From Tubiluchus corallicola (lineage: Eukaryota; Priapulida; Priapulimorpha; Priapulimorphida; Tubiluchidae): a stretch of DNA of 64,000 bases. The DNA lies in the NCBI GenBank assembly GCA_030141605.1, contig JAQGDQ010000082.1:1-64000 (forward strand), read 5' to 3'. Position numbers and translations under genes: made by a program. The notes under the pieces were generated by a model. That model was not told where the DNA came from and searched no databases. It was given only the letters and a program-made list of their open reading frames with translations. Every line of letters starts with the position of its first letter. Positions within the stretch are counted from its first letter, which is position 1. This document shows positions 54,409 through 64,000 of the stretch, one piece after another.

Positions 54409-57400
54409 ATGGACACGGGAAGGAGCAACATCTTACTATTTTCTGCATTCGTTGTTTTTCTGTCAATTTGTACAGGTATGATAAAATGCTTATTTGTAGT
54501 GTATGACAAAATCACAACGTAGTTTGGTACTTTGAGTTACAATAACAAAAATGACAGTTAAGCCAGAAATTTAACTAATATACAGAAAATTTATTAAGGA
54601 AATTCTCACACATTAATTAGGCTTACTGCTAAGGCGTCATTTTAAAACTCATAAGAAAGCTGTCAGTAAATAGAATGTCATAGTTGTAAATATTGATTCA
54701 ATATTATTGAGAAAACAACTGTCATTTTTATTGTAACGCAAAGTACCAAACTTCAGTGTTCCTCTTTAACTCTAGTGTAGTTGTGTTAAAGTTACGCCAA
54801 TATTTTCCATTAAAGCAAAAGGGTGAATTTCCGTCGTTCTGAATGCAATATGCAGCTTTTGTAGCGAAAAACCTGCGACTACTTTCTGAGAGAATTTTAA
54901 AAATGTTTGTAATTTTATTGCTTTTTAATTTAATTAAATTTAACTTTCAATTACTTCAGTTCGTAGATATTATCTTAAGCCATAAAATATATGTAATTAA
55001 AATTAAATATGCAGACATAAATTACTACTAAAAGACTAAAAAGAGCTTAATTAATACAAGTACTACCGTTTGCCTGTACTGATGTGCTTATAATAAAATT
55101 CTCTGCCACTTCTCACTGACAAATAAAAATATTAGGCTTTAAATCTGTAAAAATGTTCCCTTATCGTTATGTAATGTATGTAATTATTAATTGGAAGCAA
55201 AGTTCGCAGATATCTAAGCAGCTTTTCAAGTTAAGTGAAGTTATAAAATTTTCGGATGTCCGCCGTAATACACGTATTTTTCAAATTCAGAGAATGGTTC
55301 TGAAAGTTACACGATGTAAAACTACATGAAAAATAATTTTCTGTCCCTATCGTAAGTCTTTAGTAATGTACTCTCTGTAACTGGCTATTTTAACCATTAT
55401 TTCTGTTAGCTTTATTATAATATTTTTGGTCTGTGGAGTAATTTATATGCGGGTGGGTAATACGTGAAAGCTATTAATACTATTATTGTAAGCGGTTGTA
55501 GAGGCGCTGTTGTGTTGATGCCCGCATACCTGTTGGGGCTCGTGATGTCCAAGCGCATCGTCTTGATTTATAAGCCACACATGATTATAACAGTTACTGA
55601 CTGTTGAATAGCGACTGCTATGACTTTGCAAAAAATTACGAAAGTCGCAAAGAGTAGACTTTACAAAGTGGCCTTATATCATTAGAGCCTGGTATGATTT
55701 TATTCATTAGGCCTATCTGTCTGGCAGCTCTGATCTTTATTTCACTTTATTTCAAAGCAGATTACACTATTATATTATGATAATGTCTACTTGTTCAGAA
55801 ATTAATTCAGAAAAATACATCAAACAAAATGTAAATTAAGCTTATAATTGTTGCAGTTTTGGTCGCTAGTCAGCAACATAATATTATTTCTTGGTGGTAT
55901 TTTAAAAGTTTGAGTTTAACAACCATTTTAGTTTGTGATTATTTAAAAACAAATTTTCTCTTTTTTCACGACTACAATTTTTTTCAGTAAAGAAAAGGTT
56001 ATAGGGACACTGCATATTTTTCGTCCTCCTTACTGTTACTGTCATGAACTTCAACTGCCGTTTGTCTCATTTTGTCTCATTTGCATTATTAAATTCATAT
56101 TCATTTAGTAATAGTAACAGTACAGCGCTTGTTAAATCTTATCGTCGTTTATAGTTTATTGACCACGGACAGCTATCTAGACGATCGCTTTGTCTTTCTC
56201 GAGCCGTTTAAAAATGTGCTTGTTTTATAGACCCGAAGAAAAATAATGATTATGTGCTATGCTATGCTGTGTTATGTTATTCTCAGCAACTTTGGCGTTA
56301 AATTCTGTTTGATTTTAATGTTCAAAAAAGTGGGAAAGCTAGACAATCCAAATGTGATTCGTGAAGTTGTGTGTGCATCTTTCTAATTTGATGTATTGGT
56401 ATCTAGATATATCAGATAGACACAAGGAACAGATGAATTAAAATATGAGCATAATTATTAAAAGTAATTTACATGGCTTTTACACAACGATATTTACAAT
56501 GACGACATGAAAGTAACACTGTAGTATTAAATCATATAAATACGCAAAACATATATCGATCTGTTACATTATAAAGCTACGTTTTAGTATAACCGAGAAG
56601 TAGATGATAATGAACCTGTCGACAAAAACTATGACATTATTTTTTCCTTTATGTTATTAAGTTAAAGCAATAATATGAAATAGTCAAGCATACCGATTAA
56701 CCTGTGACCGTGGATATCCTCGATAAGGAGCTGGGAGATAACATAGCTCTTGGTGGGCAACTGTGTTAACTCAAATCATAAAGGATTGGGTGCACATTAT
56801 AAAGTTTTTAGGGGAAGCCTATTAAAGTCAGAATAATTGGATAATTACATGGGCAATTGGGTACGATGCCAAATACTGCTTATCCAACAGGCTTGCATGT
56901 TCATTCATAAACCTGTTTGCCAGGGCAGATCCAGGCAAACAGGGTAAACACGTATAAATACTATAACTCAGGGTATGTCATACTGGCATATTTCTTTACA
57001 GTTATGTTATGCCATACTATATTACGTTATGTGATGTTATGTTATGTTTGTATCATAATTAACGTTTTCTTGTGTGGCTTTCAGTTTCTGCAATTAAATG
57101 TTACCAATGCAGTAGCGACCAACAACAAGATCGTCACAAAGATCTATGTGGTGCCTTTAAGGGCTTCAACAAAAGTGCTCACGCCTTAGTCGACTGCCTG
57201 GGACCAGAAGCAGTTACCCCGGGAAGATTTTGCGAAAAAGTGGTCTACGAAAGCCCAGGAAGTAATTACATTATCATTCATTTACACTGTATTTTTAAAT
57301 TCGTTGCAAAACATAGCAGTTATAAACATTAAACTAGACTTGTCCAGAAAATGTTTTAAAGCAGACCTGGCGGAGATAACTTAGAGGAAACCTGATTAAT

Positions 57401-58512
57401 TAACTACAGGTATTTTAGAAATCTAAGTGTAATATTAAGACATTCATATGTATACGTTATTCTATCGCATACGTGTTAATGTGCTTGAAACATTTTACCT
57501 TGTAGATGTGGTTTCTATTTCTATTTGTATTGTGTGGTGAAGTATTGTGTTCTTTTTCTCTCGTACATACAATTTTTTTTCTCGCTATTCTATAGTTCCA
57601 TAAACAAAGTAACATTCACTGCATATTTGTCCAAAAATCAACTGCAGTTTCTTGGCTAATATTTTAAGACATTTTAAGGTGGTCATTTGCTTGCCTGCTT
57701 GGTCTGTCAGTTGATTTTTTTCTTACACGCCTGTTTTCCTTGCCTTACTCTTCTTTGTTCGTTGGCTACTAGCCTTACTAGTTGTTTGTTTGTTTGTTGT
57801 TGCTTTTTTTCTTCATTCGTCCTTTCATCTTTCTTTTGTTCCTTCTTTTCTTCTTTCCTTTCTTTTCTCATCTTTGTTCCTTTCTTCACTCCTTCATTGT
57901 TTATCTCTGCCTATTTTATTTTTAATTTCTTTTCCTTTTTTCCTTTTCGATTTCTTTTTTCCTTCTTTTCCCATTCCTTCTTCCCACCTTCCCTTTGTCT
58001 TTCAATTCATTTGTCTTTTTTTGTTTTCTTCTTTTTCCCTTTTTTCTCTCTTTGTGTTCTTCTTTTTTCTCCATTGTTTTCTTACTGATATCGAGTCACT
58101 CACATTCCATATTTCCGTGGCTTAGAATCTGAATTTTCATACGCTGCCCAAATATTATTAATAACAGAAGTAAGGTTATGTGTAAGAATGCCTGAGGAAT
58201 GCTGGTATCACCGTGAACATTCCTTGCAACAGATTTACTGCATATCAAATTTTCCTAACCTTTTTTCAACACTCGATGTTTTGTTTTCCAGCATGGGGCG
58301 TGTGGAGAACAGTACATAGGAGATGCGCTTCACAATCAAACTATGGGGTTTCATGGGGTTGTTATTGGTGGTATGATACAAATGGTGTTTATACAGAAGT
58401 ATGCTATTGTAACCAAGATGGTTGTAACACCTCGTCGCAAATTAGTGTTCAGACTCTGATTTTGTGTTTATCAGTGTTGTCATTGCCTATAGTTTACTAC
58501 GTTTGGCAGTAG
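54409..58512 (+). CDS. Ly6-type GPI-anchored protein D (10 cysteines, divergent)
   Basis: Exons 54409-54475, 57085-57261 and 58292-58512, both introns in phase 1, 154 residues. The signal peptide is NILLFSAFVVFLSICTG. The mature domain reads KCYQCSSDQQQDRHKDLCGA, HALVDCLGPEAV, RFCEKVVYE, VWRTVHRRCA, WGCYWWYD, and EVCYCNQDGCN at the end. There are ten cysteines in three-finger order, but the quiver DPF block is replaced by GAFKGF, so it is the most diverged of the tandem three. The hydrophobic tail TLILCLSVLSLPIVYYVW is a GPI signal. Intron 1 is 2.6 kb; intron 2 carries a pyrimidine-rich repeat. A possible TATA box is at 54196 and a poly(A) signal at 59607. Confidence 0.88.
57690..58085. repeat. 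CTTT/CCTT-rich pyrimidine tract
   Basis: About 400 bp of C/T-rich degenerate repeat in intron 2 of Ly6 gene D, giving long but meaningless F/S/L frames. Confidence 0.9.
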
Positions 58513-59606
58513 TGGAATTATAGTGTTTCTACGTAGTCTCATCCAGAACACAATTTTCCTCAAACAGTGACATCAGTTTCTTCAGTATTTTATCTTCAGT
58601 GTCAATCTAACAAGTAGATGCTCAGAAATATTGACAAGTTTCTTCGGTAAGAGAGAATACTGTGTTTAATCGATTTTCACTAATCTATTGTAATATGTTT
58701 TTATTTGTTGTAATATAAGTTTTGAGTAACTCCGTTTTTAATCTTATGGGTACCTTCGGCCATATTTAGAGTCTATATGTGACTAACTTTTATTCAAACT
58801 GAAAAATGATGGCCTAAAATCTGTTCAACCCTTAACATGGCTGCTGTTCTTACCGCCCCCCGTGCGCCAATTCTGCCGTTGACATAGTAGTGACATTATG
58901 CTGTATTAAAATTTTGTAAAAGCAGCATTATTGTCAAATATCATATTAATTATACTTTTCAAGTGGAACTGTTGTACAGTATGACTATTTGTGTAAGCAT
59001 GTGCATGATATTTTTGTAGTAAACACTCTTGCTCGTGATTTTTTCTAAAATTTTATATTCAGAACGACGCACTTTCTATTTCTTATGCAGTATGTGATCA
59101 TCATTAAAAGGTTTCTCTTTTTTGCTACTACTCACCAGAGGACTGATGCATTGCTTTTAATTCCAGAAAATAGTTTACATTTTGGCAACTCACTCATTTG
59201 TGGATATTATCTTACTGTTTTTAATGTATATAATATTTGACTGTGTTAAATATATTTTACGATTATAGTAATTGAGCTAAATTTCATAATTTCAGAAATA
59301 CTAGCCTAGGCTTAAAGTGTACATTTGTATAAAACGAGATTATAATTCATTTAATCTTTGAAAACTAGAATTGCTTATTAGCTCAGTTTTGTCAATTTTG
59401 TTTCAGTAGTTTCACATTTTCTGCATTGCTGTAATCAAATTAACTAGCTACGATTGCGTGTTGCTTTTTACTTTTTATTCAGTATACAGTAACTTATAAC
59501 TGATGTACAGCAGTTTTTAATAAATTCATTTTTACATAAAAGATTATTTGATACATATTTGTGTATTTAGTAAGATGCACCGTTTGCGTTGTAAAATATT
59601 AAGAAC
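58513..59606 (+). other. Presumed 3' UTR of Ly6 gene D
   Basis: T-rich, no coding signal, ending near the AATAAA at 59607-59612; an earlier AATAAA is at 59519. Confidence 0.4.
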
Positions 59607-59612
59607 AATAAA
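59607..59612 (+). terminator. Candidate poly(A) signal of Ly6 gene D
   Basis: AATAAA followed by GT-rich sequence, about 300 bp before the end of the convergent protease gene. Confidence 0.4.
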
Positions 59613-59907
59613 GTAAGTTTGACAAAAAATACTTGGAATCTACGATTCGCAAATTTCAGTTCAAGATCATTAAAGCAAACACCTTTATAAAATTAACAAG
59701 TATCACACACAGTTGAAGTTGCATAATTTTTTTCAATGCACCCACTTTATTCGGTGCAACAAAGCAACGTTTTTAAGACGTTACAATAGGCCTATGTGTC
59801 ATCTAGAAGCCATGGCTCTATATTACAGTCAAAAAGTTGACATATTGTGTTGATACCAGTTACTAATTTTGAAAGACAATGAGTAGCGTATAGTCTGCTG
59901 CAATCAT

Positions 59908-62900
59908 TCATTGAGGCACAATGTGTCCCTCAATCCAATTTATGTACTTAGATATTTGTGTATAAACGCCAGGTTTGAGTTGTTGTCCGCAGCCCTGACC
60001 CCAAGAATTGATACCGACGGCAGTCCACTTCTGCTGAACCTTGCAGGACAAAGGACCTCCACGATCACCCTATACGAATACATAAGAGAAATTCAATACA
60101 ATAGTACTTAGCCAATGATTGGAGTAATATATGTGGCCTAAAGACTGTTCAAAACTTTGGCAATGTGTGCTATATCCTATGATGAATTAAGACAAATTGG
60201 TTTAATACACGAAAGAGCCAGCCTCTAGGAATCAACATGGTATTTATTAAGCGCAGGCGATCGCTTCGAAAGCAGCTGACATCATCAATGCTAGAAATCA
60301 AGTCAAAACAACTAATCTTTACATTTATGACACCACAAGCGAAGGCACAAAATCTGATGTATAAGATACAATTTTTTACGCTTTCTTTACAGAATCTCTA
60401 AGTACTTACACTTGCATTCTGACAATTTAAATTTCACTCTTGATTTTTGTAACGATATTTTGTGCCTTGGTTTGTAGTGTTATTGATGTATTGATTATTT
60501 GTTTTGGCATGATTTCTAGCATTGATAATGACAGTTGTTGTCGAAACGATTTTCTGCGCTTAATAAACACCAAATTATTTTAATACATAAGTGTATAGTA
60601 TGCTTAGTTAACAGCAAATTATAACTTTAGTATTAAAAATTATTGTCAATTACCTCAAGAGCCCAAATGGCAATTTGGTGACTGAGTCTTGTAGAATTTT
60701 AGTGGCAACAAACTTGAATAATATTCTACTGTAGCGGTTTTATTTATACCTATAGATCACGCTTTTCCCTATTATATAGGTATGCAGCAAATTTACGCCT
60801 CTGCTTCCAAGTCAGCACGGTCGGCGAAGAAAATTTAACTTAATTTATTTTAGATCACACCCCGAACATAATTAAAAACAAGTGTTCATATAAAAAATCA
60901 TCAAATCAATGATGTGGGGGAGACGATCAGAGGCTAAATTACCTGTTTATAAGCACCTATCAAAAAGTAAAAATGTTCTTATATCTAAGGAATTTAATAT
61001 AATTTTAAAAGGTTTGTGGTCCGCGCTGTTACAAGTGGAAATCCATTTACGTGTGTGGGTTAGCTATTCCAGATCAACATGATTAAATGGCGAAAAATGG
61101 CACGAAAAACTTTAATGTAGACAAAAAATGTCGTTTACTCAGTAAGTGTTTACCACAAGATGAACGTCATTGGTCAGTTAGCTGTGAAAAAATTGAAATT
61201 AAATTAGTGTGAGACTTGTGAATTATGAAACATTCTACATTTCGTCAAAAACAGGTAAAAGAGATTAAATTCCCATCTTGTTCTTTAACAATGCAGTTGC
61301 AATAAAAAAGTAAAAAGGCAAGAAAGTGCAAATAGAACAATGCTAAATGAACTAGAGTCTATAATAGATAGCTTCCACCCATTCAAGTGAAACGTTGACC
61401 AAGATAGACGACACAATTGTTCTTGTTTAATATCTTGACTATGTCCACAACAACAACGATGACGACGGCGTGACAGGAATGGGACCAAAAATATATTATC
61501 ATACATTTAGTATACTTACGGTGCACGCATCATGATAACCATCCTCATAGCCAGCACATATCATGTTAGTAGTTACCCTTCCATTGTAATAGCATACGCC
61601 ATTGCAAGTTGGTTGAGAAATATACGGAACAAACGCCTGGTTTAAATAATTGTCATTCCCGGTTTCTGAAGCACGAAGAAAATTGGAAATGAGTTATTTT
61701 TATCCGTACTGACATATGACCAGAATAATGTACATTTCGTACGTTAGTCGTAATTACTACATGTCTAACTTAGAATGATTACTTACGTTCTTCTTAAAGA
61801 AAATTTGTCATAACATTTTTTGAAGTAAAATTTGGTAGAATAAACGCTGGGATATCTTTTGATCAGAATTAAGGCGGTAATGTAATTTGGTGTGTTGCCC
61901 TGTTTGTTTTATTTGTAATTTAGAATTTATATTAGTATTTATTAGTATTTACTTTAGTACACCAGTACCATAAAATTATAGTGAAATTATATAATAAAAT
62001 GCAAATAAACATGTAAGTGTTAAAAACAAGGTACTGATGTGTAAAATAACTAATAAATGAAGTTGGCCTAAAATTATAAAAACACAATCGCATTGTAAGC
62101 ATTTAACATCAAGGAGGTATATCTAACATTGGATATGTTAAAAACGTCATTTACAATACAAGCTATACTATATTCTAAACGACGCAACTGGCTAAATACA
62201 TTTCTCCTAGGGACCACTTTCAAATGCGGGATGTAATTTGGTCACATATAATAAACCGTGGATGTAGAAACGATAATAGAAAAATTTCGAGTAAAAATAT
62301 TATAAGCAGCTTGAAGTTTACAGATGGTTGCCAGAAGCTTACCCAAAGTGAACTATCATAACGGTTAGTACAAAAAAGATATAAATAGAATGAATTTAAC
62401 TTTGGTGAAACAAAACTAAAATTTACTTTGCAACACATTACAGCGAATATTATCTAAGTTGATTAGAAATATCAGTACCATCACGGTAATCAGACAGCAA
62501 GTGGTGACCCATGTATTTTTCCTTAGTGCTAATTTCGACCATTTCGCCACAAGCAACACCTTACCCGGATTAACATCACGCATATTGTCAGGTAAAAGTA
62601 CATACATTAGGTTTCCAAGCATTTTACACATATACCGTGAGGATATAGCTAACATAATTCAAATAATAAAATGTGATGTAATCTTTTACTCTCATAGATG
62701 GCACCACATAATATCATTTGACTCGGCTTTATCAATGTTTACGTCATTCTATGATGTGGAGCAAAAATAGTCAAAAATTTAATATCTGACACCAAATTTT
62801 AAAATTACGTTACCTTACGTTTTAAGGGAGCTAAAAAACCAATTAAAATTGTTTAGTTGTAATTGGTTATGATTAGTGTTCTTTTAGTATGTTAGTGTAA

Positions 62901-63537
62901 CCGTACTATGTAAACAGCATCATTCATAAATTATAAATAAAATAAACTATAGGTAGTTTATTTCATTTATAATTAATCAAAAGGCAGATTGATGGTACCT
63001 TAGCTAGTACAGCTTATTGAGGCTATTAACCTTTTTTCATGTCTAGATTTGAAATCAATACATTATTTTGTATAGTAAATTTTCTGAAATTTCTGTTAGA
63101 TTGGATATAGTGACAATAATTTAGCTCTTGTATTACAAATGCGAATTTTTTTATCGTTTATGAAACTACGTACTTTCAAATTATACTTATAAGCGTTACA
63201 TTAATTATTATTTAGTTGTATTAGTAGTTATTAATGCAAACAAAACCGCTGAAGCACTGTTTTTTGCCTACCTAGAGTGACTCCCCATCCCGTTACGTAG
63301 CAACCGTGATTTTCGGTCAATTCTTGGTTCTGCTGAGGTAAACAGACTGTAGTGATGTAGTCGTCTGGAGTAAAGGGGTAAGTCAGCCACACCAAAGCGA
63401 TGTCATTATCAAATGTGGCAGAATTAAACTCAGGATGTATGACGACGCGTTCCACGTATCTTACCACTTCCGTGTCATCGTCCAGGTCCTTCCTGTGCTT
63501 GCCTCCATGGGCTGACCACATGCTCGGGTCACTATAC
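59908..63537 (-). CDS. Trypsin-like serine protease homologue, 3' part, catalytic Ser replaced by Arg
   Basis: Three exons on the minus strand: 63272-63537 (enters in phase 2), 61520-61665 and 59908-60069, with phases 1 and 0 matching and GT-AG borders. Exon 1 here contains VERVVIHPEFN and FDNDIALVWL (catalytic Asp102), then TTVCLP and CYVTGWG. The next has YLNQAFVPYISQPTC, TTNMICAGYEDG and HDACT; the Asp of DAC is the trypsin-type specificity residue. The last reads GDRGGPLSC, where active peptidases have GDSGGP, then GINSWGQGCG and GVYTQISKYINWI. So Ser195 is Arg (codon CGT at 60061-60063) and the product should be catalytically dead unless this is an allele or sequence error. The rest of the fold, including the other cysteines, is intact, pointing to a kept pseudoenzyme. 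The His57 exon and any signal peptide lie right of the window or were not found. Confidence 0.85.
60238..60572. mobile_element. Foldback (palindromic MITE-like) element
   Basis: 60238-60353 and about 60454-60572 are inverted copies of each other over roughly 115 bp, diverged by perhaps 20-25 percent, with about 100 bp between them. Outer ends read tggtatttattaagcgc and gcgcttaataaacacca. No coding capacity. It lies in the last intron of the protease gene. Confidence 0.75.
61666..63271. other. Intron of the protease gene
   Basis: AT-rich intronic sequence. No further protease exon is needed, because GWGVTLG joins directly to ETGNDNY. Other open frames here are unrecognised. A short tagatggcaccac match to 48987 is at 62695. 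Confidence 0.45.
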
Positions 63538-64000
63538 CTGAAATTTTTATAGAGAATAATTAAGTTATCAAAAAGTCCAAGCATGTACACAGACAGCAAC
63601 TCGCAGTCTGTGCATAGCTTACTAACATTCTAGTCTTTCTGTTCTGCATTGGTCGTACAGAAGCATACAATTGACTCCTTCGGGACCGCACCGTTCAAAA
63701 TAGGTGATATATGATTTTTCTGCTACTGCATGAGCGCAGACATAATTAAATGATCACAAATTAGGTACTGTTCTATTCGGGAGAATTTCGGCAATCCAAT
63801 CATGCTATGTGTTTAAACATTTATAAGTGATTTAATTGCAAAAGAATAAGGAAAACACGCCCTTTTCAGGCATTCTAACTTAGACTATTGAGTAGCTTAG
63901 TCTGGTGTACACTTGCGTGGTCATACACACTATTTTATCGACTGCCTGCTTGCTACAGCTCAAGAGAACCGTCTGCTGTGCAGAGTTCCAGGAAAAGCCG
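63538..64000. other. Upstream part of the protease gene, exon not resolved
   Basis: The exon coding the catalytic histidine should lie here or further right, but no TAAHC-type sequence is readable on the minus strand. A small Cys-rich minus-strand stretch near 63627-63700 (CGPEGVNCMLLYDQCRTERL) recalls an LDL-receptor class A spacing but ends in a stop, and I do not count it. Confidence 0.3.

Noticed and set aside
57687-58125. Two long F/S/L-rich frames that look like membrane proteins
   Set aside because: They read a pyrimidine-rich repeat inside intron 2 of Ly6 gene D; hydrophobicity comes from T/C composition.
63627-63700. Cys-rich minus-strand peptide resembling an LDL-receptor class A repeat
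   Set aside because: It ends in a stop, its best donor would create a stop when joined to the next protease exon, and the His57 exon would be missing between them.

Overview
This is AT-rich nuclear DNA from a bilaterian invertebrate animal. Genes are split by GT-AG introns, and the introns and spacers are full of microsatellites, non-LTR retrotransposon copies, tRNA-derived SINEs and foldback elements. I cannot name the species. Long (CA)n and (GA)n tracts, LINEs of types common in marine invertebrates and an enriched TAGGCCTA octamer fit a marine spiralian or invertebrate deuterostome, but do not decide between them.

Most genes were assembled here by joining exons at matching splice phases. 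In order they are: SCAP, minus strand, with its first three coding exons and continuing off the left edge (1-3056); a single-exon bHLH factor, minus (13636-14235); a small predicted two-helix membrane protein, minus (18522-19406), with a second candidate last exon at 16793-16906; mitochondrial ribosomal protein MRPS24, minus, three exons (20656-23597); SAR1, the COPII coat GTPase, plus, six exons (26378-32272), with an extra interchangeable copy of its P-loop exon; a Ly6/quiver-type GPI-anchored protein, minus (37070-39687); three more Ly6/quiver-type genes in tandem on the plus strand (44932-47651, 50777-52699, 54409-58512); and the 3' part of a trypsin-like serine protease gene, minus (59908-63537), whose catalytic serine is replaced by arginine.

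Mobile DNA fills much of the rest. A nearly intact jockey/CR1-type LINE with one premature stop lies at 6368-8963. A younger 5'-truncated LINE with an open 2.1-kb reverse transcriptase frame and a 12-bp target-site duplication lies at 42039-44157. Decayed LINE pieces are at 10082, 24020, 25990 and 38830, and a gag-like fragment is at 10867. Three foldback or terminal-inverted-repeat structures sit inside introns (1841-2228, 18857-19018, 60238-60572), so they should be transcribed as hairpins.

The genes form no operon. SCAP (sterol-regulated ER export) and SAR1 (COPII assembly) act in the same ER-exit step in animals, but their proximity may be chance. The most novel-looking item is the pair of 120-nt, same-phase SAR1 exons, each encoding a complete GTP-binding P-loop. 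The four Ly6 genes share one intron plan and form a local family cluster interrupted by a minisatellite and a LINE.
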